Source: Streptococcaceae bacterium
GTDB lineage: Bacteria > Bacillota > Bacilli > Lactobacillales > Streptococcaceae
Assembly: GCA_902363395.1 (NCBI GenBank)
Contig: CABIZZ010000001.1
Span: 1,302,001-1,366,000 of the forward strand
DNA: 64,000 nucleotides
Direction: 5' to 3'
Made by a program: the position numbers and the translations under genes. Shown here in pieces: positions 18,605-30,735 of the stretch. The notes under the pieces are model-generated. The model was not told where the DNA came from, ran no database searches, and saw only the letters and a program-made list of their open reading frames with translations. Position 1 is the first letter of the stretch. Every line of letters begins with the position of its first letter.

Positions 18605-19486
18605 CTACTCAAGCGCACTCGCTCCTGCAACAATTTCCGTAATTTCTTGCGTAATGGTTGCCTGACGAGCTCGGTTGTATTGAATGGTCAATTCATCAAT
18701 TACTTTCTTGGCATTGTCTGTTGCTGTTTGCATGGCCATCATACCAGCAGCATTTTCAGCTGTTTTGGCATCAATGATGGCTCCATAAATCATACTTTCA
18801 GCAAACTGTGGAAGCAATTGATCCAAAATCGCATCTCGGTCTGATTCCAACTCCAGATTCAAGATATAATCTTCATCTGCTTCGTTGGGGTCCAAGTCAA
18901 TGATCGGAAGCATTTGCTCAACCCGCAATTGACTGGTCAAACTATTGACGTGGTGGTTATAACAGACATACAATTCATCAAACAATTCATTTTGATACAT
19001 TTGGACTGTCTTGTTAATGATCTTCCGCACTTCGTCAAAGCTTGGTTGATCAGCTAGGCCACGTAGTTCATAAACCGGCTGGATGCCTCTTGCTCTAAAG
19101 AAATCTGCCCCAATACTTCCAATACAGATGACTTCAAAATCCTCACCTGTTGGATGGTATTCTTCCTTCAATTCCATGACAGACTTGAGAATAGAAGCGT
19201 TGTAGCCTCCCACTAGTCCACGGTCAGAAGTGATGACAATATAAGCAGACTTTTTGACAGGCCGACTCTTTAAAAATGGATGGTACTTAGCATTCTCAGC
19301 CTCATGTCCATGTAAGAGGTCGGTCAATAGCTTACGAACCTTAGATGCGTAAATTTGGAAGTCCTTGGCAGCTTGCTCAGACTTCCCAAGTTTGGCAGCA
19401 GATACCATCTGCATAGCATTTGTAATTTGACTGGTATTCTTTGTCGATGCAATTTTATTTTTGATATCATTTAAAGAAACTGCCAT
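18605..19486 (-). CDS. atpG: ATP synthase gamma subunit
   Basis: The 293-residue central-stalk subunit. The N-terminal coiled-coil half ([30 protein letters not shown]) and C-terminal half ([28 protein letters not shown]) form the rotating shaft, with a Rossmann-like middle ([21 protein letters not shown]). It follows atpA by 15 bp. It is separated from atpD by a gap holding a hairpin. Confidence 0.97.
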   Translation of the reverse strand: MAVSLNDIKNKIASTKNTSQITNAMQMVSAAKLGKSEQAAKDFQIYASKVRKLLTDLLHGHEAENAKYHPFLKSRPVKKSAYIVITSDRGLVGGYNASILKSVMELKEEYHPTGEDFEVICIGSIGADFFRARGIQPVYELRGLADQPSFDEVRKIINKTVQMYQNELFDELYVCYNHHVNSLTSQLRVEQMLPIIDLDPNEADEDYILNLELESDRDAILDQLLPQFAESMIYGAIIDAKTAENAAGMMAMQTATDNAKKVIDELTIQYNRARQATITQEITEIVAGASALE

Positions 19487-19501
19487 CTGCCACTCCTATT
19501 T

Positions 19502-21010
<1,509 letters not shown>

Positions 21011-21022
21011 TCACACCACTTT

Positions 21023-21559
21023 CTATTTCAAATTTGCTTTTATGACTTGCAATTGACGTTTGAGACTGGTATCAAGCATCTTGTGATTTGCTGAAACCAC
21101 AAAACCACCAATCAAATCCGGATCCAGTTCTTCTTTCAGAGAACGAACTTGGATACCAAATTTCTTTTCAATAATAGGGATCAACTTTTCTTTTTGAGCC
21201 TGATCCAGTCCGGCAACCGAAGAAACGGTTACTTCGAAACAGTTGCTCAGCTGTTGAATTTGATCCATACTAACTCTGACAATGTCATAAAATAAGGCTT
21301 CACGATGATTGAGAATAACCACTTCAATCAAATGGTCTAGTAATGCTGAATCCGAGTTTTGAAAGAGTCGAAGACTCTTCGCTTTCTCTTCATCCTCTAC
21401 ACCGATATGAGCTAAAAATGCAGCAAGGCCTGTTTCTTCAAAAACAGCCTTAATTTGACTTAATTTTTCATAAACGTCATCTTGCTGATTCTTTTCAAAT
21501 ACCAATTGAACAAAAGGCTGGGAATATTTCTCAATTACCATTAATTGCTTTTTGTCCAT
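21023..21559 (-). CDS. atpH: ATP synthase delta subunit
   Basis: The 178-residue peripheral-stalk subunit (OSCP type) linking F1 to subunit b. The N-terminal helical bundle is followed by the conserved C-terminal strand region (GIQVRSLKEELDPDLIGGFVV). Its start overlaps the atpF stop by 1 bp, indicating coupled translation. Confidence 0.95.
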   Translation of the reverse strand: MDKKQLMVIEKYSQPFVQLVFEKNQQDDVYEKLSQIKAVFEETGLAAFLAHIGVEDEEKAKSLRLFQNSDSALLDHLIEVVILNHREALFYDIVRVSMDQIQQLSNCFEVTVSSVAGLDQAQKEKLIPIIEKKFGIQVRSLKEELDPDLIGGFVVSANHKMLDTSLKRQLQVIKANLK

Positions 21560-22053
21560 TAGGCATCTCCTAATTCATTTAGGTAGCGATTGATCAGTTG
21601 GCGATGGCCTTCAGAGTCCAACTGTTGGCTTAGCAATTTACCTGCCAAGTTGACGGTTAGGTCTGCGACATCTCCCTTGATACTGTTCATCGCTTCTTCT
21701 TTATTTTGCGAAATTTCTAATTGCGCTTTTTCTTTCAAGCGAAGGGCTTCTTGGTTAGCTTCACTGAGAATATGAGCCTTATTTTTTTCGGCTGTTTCCT
21801 TAGCCGTTTCAAGAATTGTCGTTGCTTCTTGACGACTACCTGCCAACTCCGCTTCGCGTTTTGCAGCTAGTTCCTCTGCCTTTTTACGGGCCGCCTCTGC
21901 TTGGTCAATATCATTGGTAATTTTTTCAGCACGCGCATCCAAAATACTAGTAATATTGCCCCAAGCAAATTTCTTTACTAAAAAGATTAATAAGAGGAAG
22001 GAACCAGCGATAAGAATAAAGTCACCAATAATGGTACCAATTGTTAAATCCAT
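21559..22053 (-). CDS. atpF: ATP synthase b subunit
   Basis: The 164-residue peripheral-stalk subunit with one N-terminal membrane helix (about residues 8-27, [20 protein letters not shown]) and a long charged coiled coil (about 40-140, rich in Ala, Glu and Lys). It lies between atpB (15 bp upstream) and atpH (1-bp overlap). Confidence 0.96.
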   Translation of the reverse strand: MDLTIGTIIGDFILIAGSFLLLIFLVKKFAWGNITSILDARAEKITNDIDQAEAARKKAEELAAKREAELAGSRQEATTILETAKETAEKNKAHILSEANQEALRLKEKAQLEISQNKEEAMNSIKGDVADLTVNLAGKLLSQQLDSEGHRQLINRYLNELGDA

Positions 22054-22068
22054 CTTCTACTCCTCTAC

Positions 22069-22785
22069 TTACTCTTCCTCACCGTTTATTTTTTTACCTA
22101 TGTACATGGATGACAACATGGTAAATACATAGGCTTGGATACATGAAATGAAAATCGAAAAGGCTGTCCATAACATGCTTCCAACAAAGGCTGCTGGATA
22201 CCAATAAAAGGCCAGTTGCGACAAGCTTAGTAACAAAGATGCTAAGACTTCACCAGCAAAAATATTCCCGTAGATCCGAATCGCTAAGGATGCAAAATTC
22301 GTTACCTCTTCTAGGAGGTTCATCGGGGTCATAAATCCTGGTGTTGCAAAAGCCTTCAAGTATTCCTTAATGCCTCGGCGACGAATTCCTTCCACATGAG
22401 CAATCAGGGTGATCAAAAATGAAAGAGATAGGTCATATCCAAGGTTAGCCGTTGGAGAAGTCCACAAGTTATAACCGTTTGTTGTTTGGACTTTTGCCAT
22501 CAAGCCAATATTGTTGGCCACCAAGATAAAGAGAAAGAGAGAAAACAAGAACAAAGAATAGTTCTTCATGTAGCGTTCTCCAATGTTTCCCTTGGTAAAA
22601 CTAATGACAAAATCGTAAATCATCTCAAGAGCATTTTGTTTGCCCTTAGGACGGAGGGTCATTTTGCGACTTGCCCAATAGACAAAAGCAAAGACCATCA
22701 AAACAGTTACAAGAGACATGGCAAGTAGGGTCAAATCAAAGGATACTGGTCCAATATTTAGGGTTGGATTCACACTTTCTTCCAA
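22069..22785 (-). CDS. atpB: ATP synthase a subunit
   Basis: The 238-residue membrane subunit that forms the proton half-channels with the c-ring. It has about five membrane helices. The essential Arg is expected in the penultimate helix, seen here as [21 protein letters not shown]. It follows atpE by 32 bp. Confidence 0.97.
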   Translation of the reverse strand: MEESVNPTLNIGPVSFDLTLLAMSLVTVLMVFAFVYWASRKMTLRPKGKQNALEMIYDFVISFTKGNIGERYMKNYSLFLFSLFLFILVANNIGLMAKVQTTNGYNLWTSPTANLGYDLSLSFLITLIAHVEGIRRRGIKEYLKAFATPGFMTPMNLLEEVTNFASLAIRIYGNIFAGEVLASLLLSLSQLAFYWYPAAFVGSMLWTAFSIFISCIQAYVFTMLSSMYIGKKINGEEE

Positions 22786-22817
22786 GGTTTGACACCTCCT
22801 TTCCTAAATAGAGAAGT

Positions 22818-23018
22818 CTATTTAATAACGAAGGCCATGGCCAAGGTTACGAAGAAGGTACCTTCGACAAAGGCAACACCAAGAATCAAGAGACTACGCA
22901 ATTGACCAATAATTTCTGGTTGACGTGATGCAGATTTGAACAGATTGCTCATCATCAAACCTTCCGCAAGTGACACACCAAAACAGGCTAAACAAAGACC
23001 TAAAAATGTTAAATTCAT
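22818..23018 (-). CDS. atpE: ATP synthase c subunit
   Basis: A 66-residue hairpin proteolipid that forms the rotor ring. Two membrane helices are joined by the polar loop SASRQPEI. The ion-binding acid is Glu about 52 ([11 protein letters not shown]). It is the first gene of atpEBFHAGDC, the streptococcal order in which c precedes a. No atpI precedes it. The ribosome binding site TTAAGGAG is well placed. Confidence 0.96.
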   Translation of the reverse strand: MNLTFLGLCLACFGVSLAEGLMMSNLFKSASRQPEIIGQLRSLLILGVAFVEGTFFVTLAMAFVIK

Positions 23019-23253
23019 GATGAATTCTCCTTAAATAAATTTTACTCCCTTAGTTTACTCCTAAAAGATATAATAGTCAAATGTTTGCTCAGAATGAAAA
23101 CGTTTTACCACAATTCTGTCACCACTTTTAAAATTCCTCTTACCACTAGCGTTCAAAAGATTCTAATTATCTTTAGACACTTTGTCTATTTTTGTATTTC
23201 ACACAAATTTATATTATTTTTATCAGAAGAGGAGGCATTATTACCAAGGATAG

Positions 23254-23280
23254 AAAAAACTCACCTGACGAGCAGATGAG
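23254..23280 (-). terminator. Terminator of the M26 protease gene
   Basis: CTCATCTG pairs with CAGGTGAG (one G-U pair) across CTCGT, followed on the minus strand by TTTTTT. It lies 10 bp after the protease stop codon. The rest of 23019-23253 is AT-rich and holds the atpE promoter region, without a promoter I can place firmly. Confidence 0.8.
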
Positions 23281-23290
23281 CATTTTCTTC

Positions 23291-26200
23291 CTATTTAAAA
23301 ATAGAGGTTTTGAAACTGTCTGTTTGTTGCAGCCATTTCTTAAAGAGTTTTTCTTTCAAGGCAAGGGTATAGTCAAATTTGACAGCACCATTCTTCAAGC
23401 TGGCCTGATCTTTTTCAACCGCAGTCGCGAAAGCTTGTTTCAAGTCTTCATAAGTGCTGTAAGTAGTGCCATCCACTTCAATAGACTGAAGTCCATTTTT
23501 AGCACTGGTCACAACTTCATTGAAGTAGGCTTTCTTCCAGTCTTCAAGGGTACGGAATGTTCCATCAGAAATCTTTTGAATGATGTAATCATCCCCTAGA
23601 GTCGCATGACCTGCTTGTTTGGATTCTTGTTTATACTTGTTTGAAGCATAGCCTAAGAAGCCTTTTTCATAGCCAAAGTAACCCCAGATTCTGAAGGTAT
23701 TGTGTTTGAAGGACATGGCTCCTGGGGCCCCTTCACTGGTGTTCCCACCATAGATACCAGTCATCATCGGTACAGTCACATAGGCTGAACCAAAGTCAGA
23801 TGGATTATAGACTCCATTACCAGGACCTCGATTGGTCATGAAGTTGTTGGTGATAAGGTCATCAACTGTATGTAAGGTGATGGCTTTTTCCTCATCACTC
23901 AAAGGACGCACCTTATCAAATTGATTCTTGGTGTTTGCCCCTCGGTATTGCTTGTCAACCTTCTTGAACCAAGCATTGTTTAATGCCTGACTGCCTTTGT
24001 TGAGGACAGCTTCTCCTTCTAGGTAATCCAGAAGCATGAGGGTGTCGTTATAACCTTTCATGTAGCGATCAATGTCCTCACGTGAGATGAGGTCATTTGG
24101 ATTGGTATTGTACCATTGGTTTCCATCGTTAGGACGTTCATAGGCCATATTGAGACCTAGGGCCTTGTATTCCCCATTTGGATTGGATAAAGATGGCGTT
24201 TGGAGCATGCCTTGGGCAAAGGCTTCAATATCGGTTCCTTCGCGGTGTCTCCAACCACCTAAGTAAACCATGCGGTCATTGACGTGCGTCGTTTCGTGGG
24301 TAAAGGCAGAGACCCCAAAGTCACTAATCATATCGGTCACCATGAAGAAGACAGAGTCGTCTTTATAAGGATTTCCGTAAATTCGCGCCACTGCTCCCAT
24401 GCGCCAATCTGTCGCATGGTAACGATCGGTTGGACCATACAATTCACGGATTGGAGCCACATCTTTGCCATTGTTGGTATGTCCATAGCGATCTGTACTA
24501 ATGCCCTTGTAGTTTTGGTTATCAAGAACAGGGGTCGGCACCATATTGTTGCTCTTCAAGAGCTGATTGCGAACCTTATCCGTTGCTAGACGTGACCAGA
24601 AATCGAGATAATTCTGTTGGCCTTTCGCCACCTTGTCAATTTCCGCTTTGAAGGCATTCCGCTCTGCTTCCGTGTTCTTACCATATTTCTCGAATGAACT
24701 ATAGGCCATGGTATTGTAGGTTGAAATCAAGAACATATGGGCATCTTTTAAGTTCAAGAGTGGCAAGATCATTTTACCGTGAACATCATTGTTTAAGCCC
24801 TCATAGGCTCTATGCTTAGCAGATGCGAACGCTGGATTGGTCGTCTCAGGCTCCACAATATAGACATTGTCTTTGGTTGCTTTGATAAACCAATCGTTCA
24901 AGTCTGTCTCTTTTGTGAAGAGTTCCATGTTGTATTGCAAGAAATCATTGAGATTTCCAGAGCGAGTATGCTTAGCAACTACTTCTCGGAAAGCATCATG
25001 GGTACGAGTCCCTTTGATGTAGTCTTCTTTTGAACCAATTTCGATCAAGCGGTCTAAAACATCGACATTCTTCCCATAGAAGTCTGGCTTGAACAACATG
25101 AGCTGCTTAAGATTGACATCATCAAACTTCACTCCATAATAGCGGTTGAGGTAAGAGAGACCCAAAAGAACAGCGGCCTTGTTGTCATCAACTTTCTTGA
25201 TAAGGGCCCGTTTAGCAGCCTCATCCGTGTTCAATTGATGGTCTTGGTTTTCAACCAGTTGTTTGACAAAGTGAGTCAGATTGTCCTTGACTTCTTGGAA
25301 ACTCTCCTCGAGGTAAAGGTTCTTAATAGCATTGACTTTGTTAGGACCTGTTCGACCAAGATGGGTGTAAATTGGATCCGATTGCAATTCGACTGGACTT
25401 AATTTTTCAACAATGGCACTAATGAGATCACTACGGTCTTTGTCCACCATATTCGGCGTGTAGACTACTTCACCGAGCTCCGCTACACTGTACTCTTTGA
25501 CTTGTTTGACCTTAGACTCTTTCGGTGAAATGCTGAAGATATCTTTGGTCTTATCTGCGTAGTGGATCAGGATGTGATCAGCATCAGCTAGTTCCGTGAC
25601 AAAATCATTGCCCTTCATAGCGGTCACAGACAAAACTTCCTTGGTCAAGAGAGGACTCGTTGCAGCCAGTTTATTCCCTTGGTCGACAATCCATTCTTTG
25701 TTGTAGAAAGGTTGCAATTTAGCAATATTGCGGTAAGCTAGCTCACGAGTCGCATCGTAACCAGTGATGGCCTTGTATTGATCGTCTTTGTTAACAAGGT
25801 GATTGAGTGTATCTTCAATCGGTTTACTGCTGGTAAATTTATCAGCAGTGATTCCCATTGCATCGATTTTCTGCTCAGCTTCTGCCAGCGAGATGCTAGG
25901 GATTTTACGGGAGTTGTTAAAGCTTTTCTTCCCTTCACTCACGCCTTCCACACTGTAATTGCGCTTGGTTCTTGAATAAGTGAAATAATCATCTGCGTCG
26001 ATATCTGAGTGACCAAAGACCATCTCACCAGTTTTGATTTTCATCATGGTGATGTTGTCTTCAATAGCACCCAAGGCCCAGTTGGTACCCAGCAATCCAC
26101 CAGACTGAACAGCTTCTTTTAGTTCGATAGAACCTTTAGCAACTGAATTTCTGAGAACCCCTTCTTTACCTACTGTGTGGTTATTTCCACCATTTTGAGA

Positions 26201-29056
26201 GGAATAAACGAGACCTGCCGCTTTGGCTTTGTTCCCAGTGATTTCAGCATCAACGTAAGCTTTTTCAACAACACCTTTCCAGTTCTCGCCAACAACACCC
26301 GCTAGATAGCCACCTTTGTTACCAGCAGCGTGCAGTTTACCGATAAAGGCAACATTGCTGACCTTCCCACTGCCATCAATTTTATTGACGATCCCTGCTA
26401 CGTCATTGTTCCCAACAACACTTCCTGTTACTTTAACATTTTCAACAGTTGCATTGTTTTTGATGACACCTGCGATTGGGGCTACTCGATCAACTCCAGG
26501 CAGGTCAATCGCAACATTTTCAAGCAAGAGATTCTTAACCGAGCCACCTTCGATGTTCCCAAACAGTGGTCGCGTGATATTATGGATGGCAAATGTATTT
26601 CCATCCGTACTTTCCAAAATCCCCTTGAAGGCATTAGTCACATAGGATTTCCCTGCTGCTGGCACATTGGCCGCATTCATATTGCTACCAAGCTTAAAGA
26701 TACCAGTCGGATTGGCTTGCATGGCTTTTACAAGTTCGTTGAAATTGTAGTAGACATCACCTTCATGAGCTTTTGGTTTCGCAATATAGTGGACATAGTC
26801 CTCATTGAACTGGTTGTCTGCAGTCCGTTGGACCAAATCTGGAGCTTTGGCTGTTACTTTGTAGAGGGTCGCGCCATCTACCGTCACTTCTTCAATTTTA
26901 TCAACAGCCAGTTTTGTGACCTTATTATCATGGGTGGTAACCTTTAAGTAATAAGGTTTCACATCTGAAGGTGTTTCTGACAAGAGGCTACGATCGGTCT
27001 CAAGGCCTTGGTCATCCACGCTAATCAGACTGGTTTCCTTGATGTTTTTGACTTCAACTTTTTTAAGGTCAAGTCTTAGCGGTTCTTCCTTGAGAACTTC
27101 TTTTTCATCCCCATTTCCACGGTCATAGACCATGGTCGTTGCGAGCGTGTAATCCTTGTAGTAGTCTAAGTCTGATAAAGCAGCCGCTAAATCCGTCTCA
27201 GAAAGGGCAAAAGTTTTCACCACTTGATCACCCTTCTTCAATACAGCTTGGATAGACTTGATGCTCACACCGTCTGGTTTATCCAAACGATAAGTAGCTT
27301 TGGCACTGCGCTTCAATTCTTCCTTATCGACCTGGGTCAAGGTTAAAGTTGGCTTTTCAAGTTCTTTGGTCCCTTGTTGAATGATCCGATCTTGAGCTTG
27401 TTCAACTACTCCCTCCGTAACCGTTGGGGCATCCGCAGTTTTAACTCCCTTGATGGTCTTGTAGACCTTGGTGATTTTCTTCTTCCCATTCTTACCGGCT
27501 TGAGAAACCCTTTCAGTTCCTTTTAGCAAGGTGGCATCTTGTTCGGTTACCGTCTTAAATGGAATTTCCTCAAACGAAACATCCTCTGTTTGGCCTTCAA
27601 TAGCCTTAGTCCCACGACTAATTTTTTCTGTCACAGGAGCTTTTACCGTTTCAGTTGTCGTGCTGAGGGGTTCTCCAACTTTCTCGCCATTGACTGTTTT
27701 ATAAACACGACGAATCTCCTGACTACCAGCCTCGCCTTTCTGAAGAAGGCTTTCTTCATCGGTGTAACGATTGGCGTCCGTTACATACTCTGTTTCATAT
27801 GGAAGGATTACCGTTTCTGTCTCCGTCACTGTCCCTTCCGTTACTTGATAGGTTGGGTTCTCCGGTTGAATAGGAGCTTCGCCTACATGACCTTCTTCTT
27901 GTGTCCCTTTTGCTTCCACCACACCTGTATAGGCTGGATTCTCCGGTTGAACAGGAGCTTCACCCACATGGCCTTCTTCCTGTGTTCCCTTAGCTTCTAC
28001 TAGGCCTGTATAGGCTGGGTTCTCCGGTTGAACAGGAGCTTCACCCACATGACCTTCTTCCTGAGTTCCCTTTGCTATGACCACTGGGACAGGTTGTGGA
28101 CTTGGTTGGGCATCTTCTTTTGTCCCGACAGCAAGAATTTGTGAAACTGCTTCTTTAGTAACCTTGCTTTCAACTACCTTGCGAACTTCCTGACCATTTA
28201 CCGTACTTACTTCTGTAAAAACAGTCTGTTCACCATTTTGTCCAGCTCTTAAAACTGCTGTTTGACCTTTTGCTAAAGTAGGATCTGCTTGTTCTACCGT
28301 TTCAAACGGAATAATTTCTGTTGAAACTTCAACATTTGGCTTGTCCACTATAGGGAATGCAGGACCCTCTTCAGGTGTTACCTGAGATAGAGTCTTTCCT
28401 TCTGTTGCAGGTTGGGATACTGGCTTCTCTTCCACTCTTACATGAGGTTCTTGGCCCGTAGCTCTTGGATCAACTGGACAACGAAGGTAGCCAACATAGT
28501 CATAGCCTTCAATCGGAATGACACCATTGGCTAGTTCTTTACTGCTTGCAATTGAAAGAGTTTGATTGTAGCTTGCTAATTCAATATTTTGCAAGGCTGC
28601 GGCATCAATAGATAAGAGCAGACTTTGCCCCATGGAACCAATTAATAGGAGTCCCATTACTTTTTTGCGGTGTTTTTTGGACAGCAAAAGAACTGCTAAA
28701 GAGGCAGTCGCTAAACTAAGGCCAGCAATCGCCAATTCGGTCGTCCCTGTTTGTGGCAGTATCCCTTGACTAGGTGTTTTCTTCTTATAGACCAAATAAA
28801 AGGTATCTTCATTTTGATATTCTTCAGGAATAGCACGAATCACCTGCGCTTGTTCCTCAGGGGTCAACTCATTTTCCGTGACATACCCCATATGAACTGT
28901 CGCTTCTGCCGTGAATTGATCAGCTTGTACAGAAGGCGCTCCTAATACACTCCCTGCAAAAAGAAGGGCTCCAATAGCAACCGGACCCACTCCGACGGAT
29001 AATTTCCGAATCGAATACTTGGTAATCTTTTCAAAAGCTTGTCTTCTTTGTTTCAT
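23291..29056 (-). CDS. M26-family cell-wall zinc metalloprotease (IgA1 protease/Zmp type)
   Basis: 1921 residues from the ATG at 29056, which has an AGGAAG site and begins the YSIRK-type signal peptide (KYSIRKLSVGVGPVAIG). An ATG 48 bp upstream is less likely. As in streptococcal IgA1 proteases, the sorting motif is N-terminal: LPQTG at about 100-104, then a membrane segment. Next come a G5-like domain, three 26-residue repeats, two more G5-like domains and an M26 N-terminal region. The protease core has HETTH at about 1587-1591 and the third ligand Glu 20 residues on (GTDIEAF). IgA1 cleavage cannot be told from ZmpB- or ZmpC-type specificity by reading alone. The gene stands alone between two terminators. 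Confidence 0.9.
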   Translation of the reverse strand: MKQRRQAFEKITKYSIRKLSVGVGPVAIGALLFAGSVLGAPSVQADQFTAEATVHMGYVTENELTPEEQAQVIRAIPEEYQNEDTFYLVYKKKTPSQGILPQTGTTELAIAGLSLATASLAVLLLSKKHRKKVMGLLLIGSMGQSLLLSIDAAALQNIELASYNQTLSIASSKELANGVIPIEGYDYVGYLRCPVDPRATGQEPHVRVEEKPVSQPATEGKTLSQVTPEEGPAFPIVDKPNVEVSTEIIPFETVEQADPTLAKGQTAVLRAGQNGEQTVFTEVSTVNGQEVRKVVESKVTKEAVSQILAVGTKEDAQPSPQPVPVVIAKGTQEEGHVGEAPVQPENPAYTGLVEAKGTQEEGHVGEAPVQPENPAYTGVVEAKGTQEEGHVGEAPIQPENPTYQVTEGTVTETETVILPYETEYVTDANRYTDEESLLQKGEAGSQEIRRVYKTVNGEKVGEPLSTTTETVKAPVTEKISRGTKAIEGQTEDVSFEEIPFKTVTEQDATLLKGTERVSQAGKNGKKKITKVYKTIKGVKTADAPTVTEGVVEQAQDRIIQQGTKELEKPTLTLTQVDKEELKRSAKATYRLDKPDGVSIKSIQAVLKKGDQVVKTFALSETDLAAALSDLDYYKDYTLATTMVYDRGNGDEKEVLKEEPLRLDLKKVEVKNIKETSLISVDDQGLETDRSLLSETPSDVKPYYLKVTTHDNKVTKLAVDKIEEVTVDGATLYKVTAKAPDLVQRTADNQFNEDYVHYIAKPKAHEGDVYYNFNELVKAMQANPTGIFKLGSNMNAANVPAAGKSYVTNAFKGILESTDGNTFAIHNITRPLFGNIEGGSVKNLLLENVAIDLPGVDRVAPIAGVIKNNATVENVKVTGSVVGNNDVAGIVNKIDGSGKVSNVAFIGKLHAAGNKGGYLAGVVGENWKGVVEKAYVDAEITGNKAKAAGLVYSSQNGGNNHTVGKEGVLRNSVAKGSIELKEAVQSGGLLGTNWALGAIEDNITMMKIKTGEMVFGHSDIDADDYFTYSRTKRNYSVEGVSEGKKSFNNSRKIPSISLAEAEQKIDAMGITADKFTSSKPIEDTLNHLVNKDDQYKAITGYDATRELAYRNIAKLQPFYNKEWIVDQGNKLAATSPLLTKEVLSVTAMKGNDFVTELADADHILIHYADKTKDIFSISPKESKVKQVKEYSVAELGEVVYTPNMVDKDRSDLISAIVEKLSPVELQSDPIYTHLGRTGPNKVNAIKNLYLEESFQEVKDNLTHFVKQLVENQDHQLNTDEAAKRALIKKVDDNKAAVLLGLSYLNRYYGVKFDDVNLKQLMLFKPDFYGKNVDVLDRLIEIGSKEDYIKGTRTHDAFREVVAKHTRSGNLNDFLQYNMELFTKETDLNDWFIKATKDNVYIVEPETTNPAFASAKHRAYEGLNNDVHGKMILPLLNLKDAHMFLISTYNTMAYSSFEKYGKNTEAERNAFKAEIDKVAKGQQNYLDFWSRLATDKVRNQLLKSNNMVPTPVLDNQNYKGISTDRYGHTNNGKDVAPIRELYGPTDRYHATDWRMGAVARIYGNPYKDDSVFFMVTDMISDFGVSAFTHETTHVNDRMVYLGGWRHREGTDIEAFAQGMLQTPSLSNPNGEYKALGLNMAYERPNDGNQWYNTNPNDLISREDIDRYMKGYNDTLMLLDYLEGEAVLNKGSQALNNAWFKKVDKQYRGANTKNQFDKVRPLSDEEKAITLHTVDDLITNNFMTNRGPGNGVYNPSDFGSAYVTVPMMTGIYGGNTSEGAPGAMSFKHNTFRIWGYFGYEKGFLGYASNKYKQESKQAGHATLGDDYIIQKISDGTFRTLEDWKKAYFNEVVTSAKNGLQSIEVDGTTYSTYEDLKQAFATAVEKDQASLKNGAVKFDYTLALKEKLFKKWLQQTDSFKTSIFK
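27845..28072 (-). repeat. Three tandem 26-codon repeats in the M26 protease
   Basis: The unit KGTQEEGHVGEAPVQPENP plus AYTGLVEA-type spacer occurs three times (the last shorter and varied: APIQPENPTYQ). The DNA of adjacent units is nearly identical, so copy number can change by slippage. Similar KGTQEPGHEGEA repeats are known in pneumococcal IgA1 protease. Confidence 0.9.
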
Positions 29057-29167
29057 CCTATAACTTCCTACATAGTAATATTTGTAAATCATAGGAAGTC
29101 TCATTTATTTTTGGAGAAGGTCAGGGCTTTCCCTAAACCAGCTTCCTGTGATTTTTTACCTTTACCT

Positions 29168-29196
29168 ATCTTATCTTTTTTCTCAGCTTTTAGCAA
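29168..29196 (-). promoter_or_regulatory. Candidate promoter of the M26 protease gene
   Basis: On the minus strand TTGCTA and TAAGAT are spaced by exactly 17 bp, about 110 bp upstream of the start codon. Confidence 0.4.
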
Positions 29197-29270
29197 CTTA
29201 TCTTACTCAGATTTCTTCCCTTTTTTTACTTCTTATATTTAAGTAGTGCCTCTTCCTTTCTTCGCAGCAA

Positions 29271-29296
29271 AAAAACGCCTAGAAATAGGCGTTTTT
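29271..29296 (-). terminator. Terminator of the glycogen operon
   Basis: AAAAACGCCT (29271-29280) pairs perfectly with AGGCGTTTTT (29287-29296). The A and T arms make it work in both directions. It lies 12 bp after the glgA stop. Confidence 0.88.
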
Positions 29297-29307
29297 AGAG
29301 ATTTATT

Positions 29308-30735
29308 TTACAAGGACTGATAGAGATCCGCATAGTGTTGACTAGCCGTATCCCAAGAGAAATCACGGCTCATAGCTTCTCTTTGAAGACCGTACCAAGC
29401 ATTTTTATCATGAGTATAGACTGTCAAAGCTTGATCAACAGCCCAGTTTAACCAATAACCAGATAGGTTGTTAAAGCTAAATCCAGTACCACTGCCATCG
29501 ATGACATTATAGGCTTGCACTGTATCACGCAGTCCCCCTACCTCGTGAACCAATGGCAAGGTACCGTAGCGCATAGCCATCATTTGAGAAAGTCCACATG
29601 GTTCAAATCGGCTTGGCATCAAGAAAACATCCGAAGCAGCATAGATTTCTTGCGCCAACTGCACGTCAAACATGATGTTAGCAGAAAGTTTATCTGGATA
29701 AGCTTGACCAAACCAAGCAAAGGCTTGCTCAAAGCCAGGATCTCCTGTACCCAAAAGAACGATTTGGATATCCTTTTGTAGAAGGTTGTGGAGTTCTTCA
29801 ACCACCACGTCAAAGCCTTTTTGGCGGGTCAAACGAGAGACAATCCCAAACAAGGGAACATCATCACGTACTGGAAGTCCGACACGTTCCTGAAGAGCCC
29901 GCTTACTTGCTGCTTTCCCTGATAAATCATCTTTACTGAAATGATAGGTCAAGAGGGGATCTGTCTCAGGATTGTAGAGGTCTGTATCGATTCCATTCAC
30001 AATCCCCGTTAATTTACCAGATTCCATCCGCAAGATTTGATCGAGTCCGCAACCATATTCAGCCGTCATGATTTCATAACCGTAACTTGGTGAAACAGTG
30101 GTCACACGATCAGCATAGAGGATCCCGGCCTTCATCCAGTTCAAGCAATCCTTCCAACGAAGGGTCCCATCTTCATAGCGTTCAAATCCAACTCCAAATA
30201 AATCCCACAGCATTCCTGGGTCAAACTGCCCTTGGAACTCTAGATTATGGATGGTCAAGACAGACTTAATACCATTGTAAGCTTGAATCCAACGGTATTT
30301 TTCCTTAAGAAGGAAAGGAATCATGGCGGTATGATAATCATGAACATGGATAATATCTGGAATGAAGTCGACTCGTTCCATCATCTCCAGCGTTGCCAAT
30401 TGGAAGTAGGCAAAGCGCTCGCCATCATCAAAATCTCCGTAGACATGTCCTCTAAAGAAATATTTCTGGTTATCAATAAAATAGAAGGTGACACCATCAC
30501 GATAGATGCGTTTCACACCAACGTATTCACTTCTCCATCCCACTCTGGTCTCGAAGTGTAGCACATCTTCAACTTGGTCGCCAAATTTCGCCTCTACCAT
30601 GTCGTAGTAGGGGAGGACGACACGAACATCATGGCCTTTTTTAGCCAAGGATTTAGGGAGTGCTCCAATGACATCTCCCAAGCCCCCTGTTTTTGAGAAA
30701 GGAGCTCCTTCAGCTGCAACAAACAATAATTTCAT
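29308..30735 (-). CDS. glgA: Glycogen synthase
   Basis: The 475-residue GT5 ADP-glucose:glycogen glucosyltransferase. The N-terminal ADP-glucose-binding motif KTGGLGDV (residues 15-22), the [14 protein letters not shown] helix and the C-terminal catalytic region [26 protein letters not shown] are all present. It is the last gene of glgB-C-D-A; its start overlaps the glgD stop by 1 bp. Unlike several streptococci, no glycogen phosphorylase gene follows; a terminator and the protease gene come next. Confidence 0.96.
   Translation of the reverse strand: MKLLFVAAEGAPFSKTGGLGDVIGALPKSLAKKGHDVRVVLPYYDMVEAKFGDQVEDVLHFETRVGWRSEYVGVKRIYRDGVTFYFIDNQKYFFRGHVYGDFDDGERFAYFQLATLEMMERVDFIPDIIHVHDYHTAMIPFLLKEKYRWIQAYNGIKSVLTIHNLEFQGQFDPGMLWDLFGVGFERYEDGTLRWKDCLNWMKAGILYADRVTTVSPSYGYEIMTAEYGCGLDQILRMESGKLTGIVNGIDTDLYNPETDPLLTYHFSKDDLSGKAASKRALQERVGLPVRDDVPLFGIVSRLTRQKGFDVVVEELHNLLQKDIQIVLLGTGDPGFEQAFAWFGQAYPDKLSANIMFDVQLAQEIYAASDVFLMPSRFEPCGLSQMMAMRYGTLPLVHEVGGLRDTVQAYNVIDGSGTGFSFNNLSGYWLNWAVDQALTVYTHDKNAWYGLQREAMSRDFSWDTASQHYADLYQSL

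Noticed and set aside
23085..23599. Plus-strand frames of 64 and 135 codons between atpE and the protease gene
   Set aside because: Poly-Phe/Ile translations from AT-rich spacer that run into the 3' end of the protease gene antisense; no start signals.
26330..26947. 205-codon plus-strand frame opposite the M26 protease gene
   Set aside because: Antisense shadow of a long gene with biased composition; no ribosome binding site or recognisable domain.
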